Shown here: positions 30,301 to 39,187 of the stretch, piece by piece
Position numbering within the stretch: the stretch's first letter is position 1
Layout of the letters: each line of letters begins with the position of its first letter
Source of the DNA: Trichomonas tenax
Taxonomy: Eukaryota > Parabasalia > Trichomonadida > Trichomonadidae
Reading direction: 5' to 3'
NCBI GenBank assembly: GCA_023091735.1
Contig: JALKBU010000081.1
Coordinates: 1-64,000, forward strand
Length of the DNA stretch: 64,000 bases
Notes under the pieces: generated by a model
The model's database searches: none
The model's input: only the letters and a program-made list of their open reading frames with translations
Told to the model about the DNA's origin: nothing
Program-made: the position numbers and the translations under genes

Positions 30301-33300
30301 ATCAATGACATTTTCTGTAAGTTGGCAATGAGCAATATTGAAGTGAGCAGCATCAGGACCGAGCTGAGCTACAGCAGCTTGTTCCTTGAATGTCTTGAAT
30401 GAAACCATGTTCCAGGCTGACAATGTTCTTAAATCATTATCTGTGCACTCTTCTTTCATCATTAGTAAGAATTCTTCACCATTTTCACCTGCTAAAGCTC
30501 TGCATTCATCTTCTAAGAGTTTGTCATCATTGAGTCTTTCGTAGTAACTTTGAAGATAAATTTCGATAGCTCTGTTTCTCATGGCTCTTGAGATGTCTCC
30601 TGACTTTGGATCGACAGTCATGAACAATCTGAAGTTTTCATGTGGATAAATGACCTCAATGTCATCGTTAACCAAGCCCCTTTCGTTGAGGGAGATATAG
30701 CCACCTGGTTCACAAAGTGGGTTGAGTCTATCAAGAACTGCTGGAGGGCAAAGGTTAGCGTTATCAATGATGATCCACCAGCCGTTTCTCATGGCTTGTA
30801 AAAGCAAACCATTAACCCATTCGAAGCGGCCTGGGTCATTTGATCTTAATATCAGCTGTTCTGCCTCTCTGATAATATCTGCTGAAAAGATGTTCGCGTT
30901 GGCGACAATGAAATCATGTAACTCTGCTGGTTCTGTGATTTGTTCAAAGTGACTTAATGTTTCTGATGTGAATTGCCTGTTGAATCTGATCTTATTCCTG
31001 AGCTGTTCGAAGCATCTGTGATTGTCCATTTGCTCAAAGCCACCAAGTAACTCTGTTGTATCGACTGAGCTGTTCATTGAGAATTCAACAAGTTTTCTGC
31101 CAATAACATGAGCTGCGATTCGAACCAAAGAAGACTTCGCTGTTGCTGTTGTGCCAACAATCAATCCTGGCCATTGCATTCTAGCGCACATGAAGATTGT
31201 TTCTAATGGCCTGATTAAAGCTGGATGTAAAACGATGGTAGAAGGAGCGCATGTTCCCTCTCGTTCGATGAAGATATCTCCAACTCTGACTGTTGTTGGT
31301 GAAAGAAGGAGTGGTGTTGGGAGTGTCGAGAATTCTCCAAATTCATTGAAGGCAATTTTAAGGACTGTTTCTCTATGTTTCTTTGTTCTCAAACGTTGAA
31401 TAAATAGTTGCTGCAAAGCTTTGGTTGGCTGGATGTGAGCAGAGATTATCATTTCGCACCACCTGAAAACATCTCTCAAGTTGAACTCAAACTCGAGTTT
31501 AAGTTCATTTAATTGTCTGATGAATCTGATCATTCTTAATCTTAAGTCTTCTGAGATCATTGGATAAGATTTTTCGATGATGAATCCGAAGTCTTCAGCA
31601 GTGAGCTCTTCGACATAAACTCTTGTAAATCTGTTCAAAAAGGAACGTGGAAGGCACTTACGACCACCGCCACCAGCAGCAGGGTTCTGGCAACCGAATA
31701 TTCTGAAGTTTGGATGACACTTGAATTCCTGTCCTAACTCTGGAACAAACAAACTTGCACGATGATCGAGACAAGAGTTCAAACCTTCAAGAACTGATTG
31801 AGAAGCCAAGTTGAGTTCATCCAAAATGACCCAGTCGCCATTCTTGAGAGCTGTGAGGAATGCACCATCTCTCCATGCGAAGGCACCGCTCTTTCCATTC
31901 TCAACTGGTAATTCACTACCAACTAAATCAAGCATTTCAGTGTGCTCGCTTAAGTTGATTCTGACGACATTGAATCCTAAAGCCTTGCCAAGAGATGCAA
32001 CTAAGGAAGTCTTGCCAACACCAGGTGGACCTTCAATCAAAACTGGAATCTTCATCTGCAAAGCTCTGGCAACTCTTAACAAGTTTTGAGAGGTTGTCGG
32101 AGCAGAGAAGATGAAGTTAGTATTCCTATCTTCAGAATTCTCGTTCATAGTCAGTGTGAACTGGCCAATATTCATCATATTCTGATCAATTTGAACTTCG
32201 TGGGAGAAAGTTCCAAGAGGTTCTGAGCACTGTAATCTGTTGCCTTCAAGTTGCTTGGACAAGAAGAGAATGAAATCGTGTCTGAATGTGTTGAAAACGC
32301 AATCAATGAAGACCATAAATGCACCATGAACGTATGCATCAGCAAAAGATGATCCTTGTGAAACTCTGCTATCAACGAATCTGATCCATTGCAAAACATC
32401 TCTGAGAGAAATGTTCATCAATGATTTGGATAATCCAGTGTAAAATCTAACAAACTTCAAGAACATTTCACCATGCTCACGTGTGATATCGTTCTTTGAA
32501 TTAGCTGCAAGAATCTCGAGAAGGTCGCTATCTGAGTCAATTGATGGAACCCAAATCTCTGTGAATCTGTTTCTTAATGATGGTGAAAGTTCGCGCTTAC
32601 CATAGTCACCACCTGGGTTCATTGTAGCAATAAAGACAAAATCTTCATGAGCTTTGATAACTTCGTATTCTGGCTTTTCGGCGATAGCTAATAATCTTGA
32701 TGGTTCTAAAACAGAGTTCAAACGCTCTAAAGCAGAGTCTTGTGCCAATGAAATTTCATCCATAAGATAGACATCACCATTCCTCATTGCATCAACTAAA
32801 GATCCATCAACCCACTCGAACAAATGCTCGCTGTTTGCTCTTGCTGGTCTCATAGCACCAAGGAAATCAGATGTTTCTGTATGCTGATGACAGTTCAAAA
32901 TTCTTAATCTCTTTCCTAAGGCAGCAGCAATAACTTGAACAGCCGTTGTTTTACCTGTACCTGTTTCACCAACAAGAAGTGCAGGTTCTTTGTTCTTGAT
33001 ACATCTCATCAGCAAATCAACAGATCTCTTCATTCCAGATGTCCAAACAATATCAAAATCTAAGTTAACATCTGGAACTTGGAAATCATGAATAACCTGA
33101 GCTCCTTTGCACATCTTCGAAATAACTTCCTTCATGATATTCCTTTCTTCCGGAGTTCTTAATCTTTCTCCTAGCAATGCAAAACCTTCATCTGCAACTT
33201 CTTCCCATGTAGATGGCTTTCTATTAGTCCATCTCAAAAGATCTCTGACTGTCAAGAAAGAGTGCTTTCCTGCGAAAACCTGTGTGAATTGCCTGATGTG

Positions 33301-36300
33301 TCTGAGTTCGAGGAATGTATCAACCATAGCTTTGGCGAAGCTTGGAGCCATATGGCACCTCTCGACCAAGATTGTATTGAGTTCCTTTGGAGCAATTTCA
33401 TCAATATGGAGCTCAATGAATCTTCCTCTGAAAGCTCTTGAGAGTTGTTTTCTTCCACCATAAACACCTGGAGGGTTCTGTGTAGCGAACAATTGGAATC
33501 CATCTGCTGGTCTGACAACTGTCTGGGTCTCGGCAACGAATAATTCATTGTTTTGATCTAACAATCTATTGAGAGCTTCCAAAACATCTGATGGAGCCAA
33601 GTTGAGCTCATCAAGAACAACCCAAGCACCAGTTCTAACAGCTCTAACTAAAGCACCTTCGATAAATTCGAATTTTCCTGATTCTGTCGTTGCGTATCCG
33701 CCGATATATTCGGAGATGTCTGTATGTTCGTGGTTGTTAATTCTGACGAATTCATGGCCAGTAATATCAGCCAAGTATTCAACAATTGATGTTTTACCTG
33801 ATGATGTTGGACCCTGGAGCAAAATTGGATTGTTGCCTAAGAATGTTGCTTGAGCAAGTGATCTTAAGTGCATCTTAGCTGTATTAGTTAAAATGAAATC
33901 TGGACGTTCCTTGATTGGGAGAGGACCTTTCTTGATCAAGAATCCTTCAACTTCGATGAAATCTGGATCGACAATTTTTGTAGCATTGAATGATGCATTT
34001 TTAGTATCAATCTTTTGCTCCAAAACCGGAATCAATCTCTCGGCCGAATCTGGGCTTAAAGGAGAAACAAATGACAAGTACAAAGCATCATAGCAGGCTC
34101 TTGGTGATCCGAAATATTTTTCTGCCTTGTTCATGTAAAGGATGGATCGTGTGAGAGCTCTTAATGTATATAAAATCCTTCTGCCTGAGCCATCTGTTAA
34201 AACTGTCTTAGACATCTCTCTTGCTTTAGTGTAAAAGTCATATATTGTCTGGTGGAATCTTGTGTTAACACCTCTTGTTTCTAAAATAAGTTTAATGTCT
34301 GATTCTGAGCTTGTCTCATCGGAATAAATTGAAACAAACTTATGGATTAATGTTTCAGGAAGATTTGTTTTACCAACATCTGTAGCTGGATTCATGCAGC
34401 ATATAAGTCTGAAGTTAGGATGAGCATGTAATATTTCGCCGTTTGGAAGTGTTAATGTGCCATCAATTAATGGAGCAAGTGCTAAAAGTGTCTCTGGCGG
34501 AGCCAAGTTAACTTCATCCAACAAAATCCATTCACCTGTTCTGAAAGCTGTAGCCAATGGACCCTCAACGAAACCGAAGGCGAAATCTCTAGATAAGAAA
34601 TCTGGCCTGGAGATGTATCCCTCTGCATCTTTCTTTATTTTTGTCCAACTATGAATTAAATTAGCATCTTCGGAGTTCGAAACTTTCTGCAAAGCCATCA
34701 TAGAGACTTTGATAATGTACTTGAGGAATTCTGACCATCTCTTATGCTGCTTGAGATCATCAATTGTTGTGATTAATTGTGCATTCTTCTTCTTTGATAA
34801 TGTTTTAGAGAATGCATCCATGAATCTTGCATAGAAAGGTGTCATCATCTTCTCCAAATCGACTGGTTTGAAACCGCCAATAATATCGAGTGTATCAGAC
34901 TGATGGTGCATGTTGATAACTGTGAATTTAGCACCAACGGATGCTGCCATAAATTGAACTAATGTTGTCTTACCAGTACCTGTTTCACCAACAAGCAGGA
35001 CTGGTTCTTTCATAGATAAAGCACGAGTGACTGATTCCATGTTGTGCAGTGATGTGAATGTGTAGGCAAATGATGGAGATGGGATTGGATCACCAAGGAA
35101 TGGAAGAGAAACTGTACCGATCTGGAATGGATTTGTGTTCAATCTTGGCTTATTGAGCATTAAGTAAGATTCAGCATAGTTTGGAGTTAAGTTCCATCTT
35201 GATGCAATCTTAATTGCGTTATCAAGTCTCTTCTGTTGATCTGGGAGATGAGAAACAAAAGTATCAACTGTTGTTTGGAACATTGCAATATAAACTTCTT
35301 CAGAAACAGAGCCGGATTTGAGATTGAAAACCTCCAGTCGACGGCAGAGTCTAAAAAGTTCGTGATATGTTAATTTGCAATCCATCCAAGAATATAAGAT
35401 TCGATCCAAAACATCAACGAGTCCTGGGTGAGCAGCCAACACTGCATCCCTGATGTTCTCTTCATTAAGGTAGTCAATGCTTAACTTTGTCCATAATGAA
35501 CTTTCGATTGGTTTGAAGCATGTCGCAAAGATTCGTGTATTGTATCCCATCTTGAGTGTTTCGCTTCTGCTTGGAATGAAAAGCTTCTGCTCGCTAAGTA
35601 ATGGTTGGATAATTGCTAAAACTTCAGAAGAAGCCATTTCAACTTGCTCAAGAACAATCCAACGCCTGTTCTCTCTGATGGCAGATGTGAGGGGGCCATC
35701 AAGCCAGCGGAATTCACCTGGAATCTCGCCACAAATATAGCCACCAAGTAAAGATTTTGCATCTACGGCAGAACCTAAATGTAATGACGTAATTTCTGTA
35801 CCTGCAAGTTGTGCAAGATGCTGGATGATTGTGGATTTTCCACTTCCAGCAGGTCCAACAACCATAACTGGCTTGTTTGTAAGCATTGCGAGAGCTAATG
35901 AACGGGCATAAGGTGTGTGTAATATCGGATTATCATTTACATTATCTTCAGCATCCATTGAACGCAAAAATGGAACGCCGCGAACTGTTGTTGCGTATTT
36001 TGTGTCGTATTTCATTTCACCGTAGTTTTCTAATGTTAATGTTCTAGTGGCGAAGTTTGATTCAATTGCGTAAAGACGTACTTGTGTTTCCAATGAACAT
36101 TTTTCGTTCAAAATTGTGTTTAATTCGATTTCTGCAAGATTTTGAAGGATTGCTATGATATTTGTTAAGTAAAAATATGACTCCTCTGAAACTCCTTGCT
36201 CAAATATATTGAGCAATATACTTAACTGAATTTCAAAAGAAGATCCAATCTTTGTAAGTAATCTGAATACTGCTTGAAGATATTTTACTTCAGCAATATG

Positions 36301-36621
36301 TTTTGAATATGCTATTGGTCTGTTCTGTATGAAAAACATAACCAGAGGTTGAATGGCTGGAAACGTGTTGATCAAATTCGATAGCAAAACAACGATTTCG
36401 AGATCATCTTCTGTTGGATCTGATACAACATCACGTATTATCTCTGAAACTAGATGTAAAACAATCGGAGAAAAGATTGTTGCAATAACCTCCCAAATAT
36501 TTTCGTCTAGAAAGTGAATTTTCAAGTTTCGAAAAATAATATTTGGATCTGTCTCTGTGCGCAATCGAGTGAAAACTTCAGGTTTGCGCGAAATAAGCTC
36601 TTCGACGCGCTGAGACCACAT
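24367..36621 (-). CDS. MDN1: Midasin (Rea1/Mdn1), AAA+ ribosome-assembly ATPase
   Basis: Midasin is the giant dynein-like AAA+ machine that pulls assembly factors (Rsa4/NLE1, Ytm1/WDR12) off pre-60S particles. One intronless frame of 4084 residues is seen; fungal and animal forms are roughly 4900-5600. Six Walker A loops occur in order: GPAGSGKST (about 254), GETGTGKTT (545), GPTSSGKTS (939), GETGTGKTT (1220), GPPGVGKTS (1535) and the degenerate GTTATAKSS (1827). Walker B is LDEVNLA, LDELNLA, MDEIS and LDELNLA in AAA2-5, but LEQVEMA in AAA1 and IIDNANL in AAA6. A helical linker follows, then a D/E-rich region (about 3400-3730) and a C-terminal MIDAS domain with DNSAS (about 3889). The shorter length comes mainly from the linker. 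Upstream lies TTTTGACATGTATATTGAG. The ATG at 36621 is the only plausible start. Confidence 0.97.
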   Translation of the reverse strand: MWSQRVEELISRKPEVFTRLRTETDPNIIFRNLKIHFLDENIWEVIATIFSPIVLHLVSEIIRDVVSDPTEDDLEIVVLLSNLINTFPAIQPLVMFFIQNRPIAYSKHIAEVKYLQAVFRLLTKIGSSFEIQLSILLNIFEQGVSEESYFYLTNIIAILQNLAEIELNTILNEKCSLETQVRLYAIESNFATRTLTLENYGEMKYDTKYATTVRGVPFLRSMDAEDNVNDNPILHTPYARSLALAMLTNKPVMVVGPAGSGKSTIIQHLAQLAGTEITSLHLGSAVDAKSLLGGYICGEIPGEFRWLDGPLTSAIRENRRWIVLEQVEMASSEVLAIIQPLLSEQKLFIPSRSETLKMGYNTRIFATCFKPIESSLWTKLSIDYLNEENIRDAVLAAHPGLVDVLDRILYSWMDCKLTYHELFRLCRRLEVFNLKSGSVSEEVYIAMFQTTVDTFVSHLPDQQKRLDNAIKIASRWNLTPNYAESYLMLNKPRLNTNPFQIGTVSLPFLGDPIPSPSFAYTFTSLHNMESVTRALSMKEPVLLVGETGTGKTTLVQFMAASVGAKFTVINMHHQSDTLDIIGGFKPVDLEKMMTPFYARFMDAFSKTLSKKKNAQLITTIDDLKQHKRWSEFLKYIIKVSMMALQKVSNSEDANLIHSWTKIKKDAEGYISRPDFLSRDFAFGFVEGPLATAFRTGEWILLDEVNLAPPETLLALAPLIDGTLTLPNGEILHAHPNFRLICCMNPATDVGKTNLPETLIHKFVSIYSDETSSESDIKLILETRGVNTRFHQTIYDFYTKAREMSKTVLTDGSGRRILYTLRALTRSILYMNKAEKYFGSPRACYDALYLSFVSPLSPDSAERLIPVLEQKIDTKNASFNATKIVDPDFIEVEGFLIKKGPLPIKERPDFILTNTAKMHLRSLAQATFLGNNPILLQGPTSSGKTSIVEYLADITGHEFVRINNHEHTDISEYIGGYATTESGKFEFIEGALVRAVRTGAWVVLDELNLAPSDVLEALNRLLDQNNELFVAETQTVVRPADGFQLFATQNPPGVYGGRKQLSRAFRGRFIELHIDEIAPKELNTILVERCHMAPSFAKAMVDTFLELRHIRQFTQVFAGKHSFLTVRDLLRWTNRKPSTWEEVADEGFALLGERLRTPEERNIMKEVISKMCKGAQVIHDFQVPDVNLDFDIVWTSGMKRSVDLLMRCIKNKEPALLVGETGTGKTTAVQVIAAALGKRLRILNCHQHTETSDFLGAMRPARANSEHLFEWVDGSLVDAMRNGDVYLMDEISLAQDSALERLNSVLEPSRLLAIAEKPEYEVIKAHEDFVFIATMNPGGDYGKRELSPSLRNRFTEIWVPSIDSDSDLLEILAANSKNDITREHGEMFLKFVRFYTGLSKSLMNISLRDVLQWIRFVDSRVSQGSSFADAYVHGAFMVFIDCVFNTFRHDFILFLSKQLEGNRLQCSEPLGTFSHEVQIDQNMMNIGQFTLTMNENSEDRNTNFIFSAPTTSQNLLRVARALQMKIPVLIEGPPGVGKTSLVASLGKALGFNVVRINLSEHTEMLDLVGSELPVENGKSGAFAWRDGAFLTALKNGDWVILDELNLASQSVLEGLNSCLDHRASLFVPELGQEFKCHPNFRIFGCQNPAAGGGGRKCLPRSFLNRFTRVYVEELTAEDFGFIIEKSYPMISEDLRLRMIRFIRQLNELKLEFEFNLRDVFRWCEMIISAHIQPTKALQQLFIQRLRTKKHRETVLKIAFNEFGEFSTLPTPLLLSPTTVRVGDIFIEREGTCAPSTIVLHPALIRPLETIFMCARMQWPGLIVGTTATAKSSLVRIAAHVIGRKLVEFSMNSSVDTTELLGGFEQMDNHRCFEQLRNKIRFNRQFTSETLSHFEQITEPAELHDFIVANANIFSADIIREAEQLILRSNDPGRFEWVNGLLLQAMRNGWWIIIDNANLCPPAVLDRLNPLCEPGGYISLNERGLVNDDIEVIYPHENFRLFMTVDPKSGDISRAMRNRAIEIYLQSYYERLNDDKLLEDECRALAGENGEEFLLMMKEECTDNDLRTLSAWNMVSFKTFKEQAAVAQLGPDAAHFNIAHCQLTENVIDDESKSMTRSNSSLTSFASADKVLSTYIFRPVTNSTMQTIFYDASYLMQINAENNAAIKFFAGSTRQGDLDARCIFAEQWPKVSFIMQALRNFELAHYVEDLPLDKTLWPDPQESLTFTALYLLMTLNLDANDINDVSSVQIQMELSTLIPALYNEFISMVKNAADNDQVSQYHLLPLRVIDYLNRTRENSLPILRFIRALFKRGSLEIPHLDQVANILVPQSAKAAKHARYAIGEPFTFKTAQAFNLWKEINKYWQNLLQQSDAGFYNQTSSIVQLLSKLIQSQVHCEDLSSILQNLKNCALPKEIVLTFMDEIEEMSEKRIQPITVQLSTPFPSEHLQEISLHSVFLHVIDCILSGNPIKLPKTYAVMLDIIAVIDSYNKTHSFTDLVFALFEIVFHMSNKALTGPGLPAVSTVLGTNPSLLETAHNKELTTSLYNLLKKIPAVHERDVIFRLTALCNKEAEKLGIPPVDANDFDYSFMQFALNKWNLISPLSEVDDSYYHMVVANLSDKLKAELEMEREVTSDIMKSRIGNENSTICQAYDQEINELGAINKKSMQKSKYRGTTDEFAKVKSIIERIGGVVKAGASSEIAKSIDESATSLLRQFPLYRDITVPIVTTLREVSFGLTLSHPQDMIQLPFPFTAKDLLSTLFASTNDLNTALTFSVIGHTSEVVHPDIEMNFPELAPDYSTISEEEKQERQIEELFSKEKKDVLNVITKNFVDSMLKPTEISTDKLLDMFYKQVKSLQPESTSFESDLLYLPLILHRMTNKKTKNERNINIYQKSSASDLEELAKVVYKVVELVTEVWKRYPGHEQLRIIVKSANVLLNMPTNLPLIEFLNNLEILMNEIRTWQYKDRDFGPVLVPLVKLANKWLQMRLESWKILFENRRTRLQQNVGRSFYTILEQFLRTDEENIGDFFALVVDFIDTSSVGVLKTNLDLLEAFALYSKRYVIGDRVFTMLINLVTKFRAYLPIIEQYIAQELIPLDKKMKEYMSLQKWDTDSDKKHMLKIDTIKRQLNKYCQEHMEIIKPIFRLMIDQFTETLIRQQGVPHSRNTPIDEITDQLFNQNEKIRIRIYNARIYANTELDVQADNNQDRHDNSSPLHLFLNPTLYGEQFTAVNDLFGQALSLLTKVRKLAPECHLDIRPEESEYYKGFCENLIIKLIHQRKELSVEPTLYVDGPLFVYNQVITILKSFSIIDENSAVSEKVAVLESYAKLTPLPIYDAVKVLKQIRDMLDRNYVHMSILMFIDRAIPTIQSYDGFVPPSEHKVDSEKLQTHLGHARFVVAIMKQILVAMLDGYGESDENNKDDEPKQEEGQDGVGLGEGVGEQDITNEIEDEDQLLGDNVNTNEDKQDEDEVDREGGFEVEPDMPEDAPDVSAHEEEEQMDDEMGETKDGENVNERNATDDTSRADKEADIEKETTKENTVQDQEPPEEEPDEISDNPPEEDDKQSGEISMSEQEDEFESDAAQWDEEPEKIEMPEDDDRMLEGNPDAEEEETNENVIEERPPDIEEEPDLFEGKTAQDKANAEEEDNNEQEDIEGGGKGESKGAGDDGEGGEDKAENEEEEATEEKIQEKQMQKIEKQLEIVQKKILEGDVQDGDEGGQRDEDGTEGVVLPAEDAQEIPDRPEEDENKNDEDNKAAAPGEQEEGEFLEPLQREENEESADRTSMNFKTVEGETTKINTESITMLENNAATEDARSQWLAEVNDTHDSAAELCEQLRLVLEATVASKMKGDFRIGKRLNMRKIIPFIASGFRKDKIWMRRVQPDQRNYQVMLAIDNSASMAGRTGALAIKSVCLITQALTLLGIGDLCVTRFGEDAKIVHKLGAQWSEESGAAMINAFSFDEQSTTIDKLLEKTVNYFESENKGNAMQLCFIISDGMFSNKDRVRELIIQAQLRKLLIVFVIIDSQTKDRSSILDMKSYTFENGKGIFKRYLDDFPFPFYVLIRDPTALPERLSDALRQWFDLANASQ

Positions 36622-36679
36622 CTATATTTTTTTTGAAAGGACAAAAATACTGAGCAAAATCTTTGGCAAATTTGTACCA

Positions 36680-36710
36680 TTGTCAAAAATCTCAATATAC
36701 ATGTCAAAAG
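36680..36710 (-). promoter_or_regulatory. putative midasin promoter motifs
   Basis: On the coding strand CTTTTGACATGTAT (36697-36710) and GATTTTTGACAA (36680-36691) lie 60-90 bases before the midasin ATG. They match the recurring TGACATGT motif. Role inferred. Confidence 0.45.
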
Positions 36711-37637
36711 CATCAAGCATTTCTATTGAAGCCTGCGAGCTTGAGCAAATATAATGATAGAAAGTTCATAACAAAATGTTTTCTAATGCAAAAGAATGGT
36801 TGAACCATCGCAAGTCCACTCAATTAGATTAAGTGTTAAAGGCTTTATAATTTTGTAGAGTAAATTTAAAACTAGTCATGTAAACGATTAATCTATTTTG
36901 TATGTAAACTTCACAAAAAATTTCTAGTTTCTGACCTCAATTTTATTTTACAAATTCGCAGTCCATAATGTCTAAAATAATATATCCATCGAAAATGAGA
37001 GGTGTGTAAATGACGATAGAAAAGACGTTAAAGATGATTGCTTAAAGCTCCTTAGCTTGGATCATTTGAAGCCTGATAGAGTTACTCATATACAAGACCC
37101 CATGCTCCTTTATCTTACATGGAGCCACATACTTAGCTATAACAGATAACCAAATATTTTAAATTGAATTCAAAAGTCATTGTTTTCGCTGAGACTTTGC
37201 CTGTGATCTTCTGTTTGATCAGAAGGTACAACGGGCTCATCAAAGCTGTACCAAATTTTAAAATATATTTTTCTAAAAATATATCCCGACTTTTCCTTTG
37301 TTACTAAAGAACTATAATCTACTCCTAAATACTAATTTATATGTTAAATCCTGTAGCTTTTTGTTAGTCAGAAGAAAATATCAAATACAAAATTTTTCCG
37401 TTTATTCTTTATTGCAAGCTAAGATGTGAATTTTCGTGTTCCTCTTGGTGAATCATGCAGGCTTTCTAAGTTTTTTTCTTTAAAAAGTGTCATAAATTTT
37501 TAACTCGTATTATATTTAAGATCTTTTTATATAATTATGAACTTAAATATCAAATATCAACGTATTGTTGCATTATGTTTGTGATGCAATCTTATCAATT
37601 CTCTTAATTTCGTTCTAAATTCAAGAATATTCTTCTT
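36711..37637. other. intergenic, no gene seen
   Basis: About 0.9 kb without a convincing gene. It holds TAGTCATGTAAACGATTA (36873-36890), another motif copy, and AAAAGACGTTAAAG (37021-37034) just before an ATG whose frame stops after three codons. Confidence 0.4.
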
Positions 37638-37991
37638 GTGCCAAATATATACGGAATTATTAAGCATTCATGTGACAAAATTAATAAGTGTCATCTTTCA
37701 GATCACAATCCAGAGAATAACGAGCAAGGCTGGGAAACATTCGAACAATATTTCTACAAGCTTTTCAAACATTCAACGCCCATCAGAATCTCTCGACGGT
37801 TATCAACACAATTGAATAGCGTGGGAATTGTGGCTCGATTGGCCCAAAAGAAACCAGATGATGCGTATGTAGAGCCTCAAGAAGAAGAAGGGGCTACAAA
37901 CTGTGCCGCTGCGGAACCTTTTAGTCCTGCAGAAGCAAGTTTTCGAATTACTGTTGATGAATTACAATCGATTCTCCATGACAATCTATAA
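37638..37991 (+). CDS. doubtful open frame, possible gene remnant
   Basis: About 117 codons are open, but there is no ATG near the front (the frame opens after a stop at 37605-37607). The composition is coding-like, with a GC-richer middle and end (RLAQKKPDDAYVEPQEEEGA and SFRITVDELQSILHDNL). The last segment looks like an amphipathic helix. No family is recognised. It may be the 3' part of a decayed gene or a gene whose first exon is elsewhere. No trichomonad-type intron signal is visible upstream. Confidence 0.3.
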   Translation: MPNIYGIIKHSCDKINKCHLSDHNPENNEQGWETFEQYFYKLFKHSTPIRISRRLSTQLNSVGIVARLAQKKPDDAYVEPQEEEGATNCAAAEPFSPAEASFRITVDELQSILHDNL

Positions 37992-38568
37992 GATTTCATT
38001 TCCAGGCAAGCTGAGAAGGCTTGATATTATTGCATATTCAATAAAATTGTTTGTTTACCATGTTTTACTACATAGATCAGCTTTTTAAAGGAAATAATAT
38101 TAATAGTCTTGCGTATTTTTTTAAGCAAATGTGTGTTTTCAGGCATAAAACGAAACTACATCCCAAATAGAAACGATCTATCGCTTTAGAATTGCGAAAT
38201 CACGCATTTATTAGCTCAAAAGATTAAATGCATCGGAAAAAATCAAATTTAAAAAAGACATTTTTATGAAAAATTTTCAATTGCGAGGAATGACACGAAA
38301 ATGCGTATCTCAAGATTGTCTGCAGCTTTTCGCCAAAAACTTGGTGTATATATTAGCATTAGTATGTGCACTATAGTACTAAAGTTTCGAGCCAAAATAA
38401 GAAACAATACCCCTTTCCACACCTCTCGAAAATGAGAATCAAAAGTGATATGAAGTGAGAAGTGAACAGTGATTTGTTGTCCATTTTAAGGAATATAAAT
38501 ATCTAAGATATAGAAGCTGTAAATATGAAAATTAGTAATAATTGAAAGGAAAAAATAATTATTTTCAA
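37992..38568. other. intergenic, upstream of RhoGDI gene
   Basis: About 580 bases, AT-rich, with no gene. None of the TGTCA motifs are clear near the RhoGDI start, unlike most genes here. Confidence 0.4.
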
Positions 38569-39066
38569 ATGGCTGCACCAGTCGATGAGTCATTAGAGAA
38601 GTGGAAGAAGGAGCTCGAGGGCGATAAGGACGATCCACGTGCTAGCCCAGCTGATGATCCACGCCGTTTCATCTTAAACAAATTCGCCGTTGTCGTCGAA
38701 GGTGGAAAGAAATTCGAGTTCGATTTCACAAAGGATGGCCTTGAGAAGGCTGCTAATGAGGGCTACATCCTCAGAGAGGGTGATTCTTTCCACTACGAAC
38801 TCAAGTTCCTTGTCCATCACGAATTCCTTTACCGTGTCATGCTTAAGTGCAAGTCCAAGAAGACACTCGCCTCCAACGAGCAGGAGTTCGAAATTGGTAA
38901 CTTCCCACCAAAGATCGCAGAATTGGAGAAAGTTATGTCCGAGTGCGAAGTTCCAAAGGGCTTCCTTGCACGTGGCAAGTACGATGTTGTCAACACAATC
39001 ATTGATTCTAAGAACACAAAGCTTTTCGAATTCCACACCAAATTCGAAATTGTTAAGGCTGAGTAA
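38569..39066 (+). CDS. Rho GDP-dissociation inhibitor (RhoGDI)
   Basis: RhoGDI extracts prenylated Rho/Rac GTPases from membranes and holds them in the cytosol. The 165-residue product starts at the ATG giving MAAPVDESLEKW. The N-terminal regulatory arm (about 1-30) is short. An immunoglobulin-like beta sandwich follows, with FILNKFAVVVEGG, LREGDSFHYELKFLVHHEFL and the family's closing FLARGKYDVVN...FHTKFEI strands. Human RhoGDI is about 204 residues, so the N-terminal arm is reduced. Codon use is rich in C-ending codons, suggesting high expression, consistent with abundant Rac-like GTPases in trichomonads. The stop is TAAA-type. Confidence 0.88.
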   Translation: MAAPVDESLEKWKKELEGDKDDPRASPADDPRRFILNKFAVVVEGGKKFEFDFTKDGLEKAANEGYILREGDSFHYELKFLVHHEFLYRVMLKCKSKKTLASNEQEFEIGNFPPKIAELEKVMSECEVPKGFLARGKYDVVNTIIDSKNTKLFEFHTKFEIVKAE

Positions 39067-39187
39067 ATTGGGCAACTAAACATTCTTGGTTTTGGATGAT
39101 TTATTAAAAATTAATTTTTCTAAAATTATGTAATAAACATTTGATTTCTAAAATGTAAAGGAAAATTTGACGTGTAATTTTGATTTC

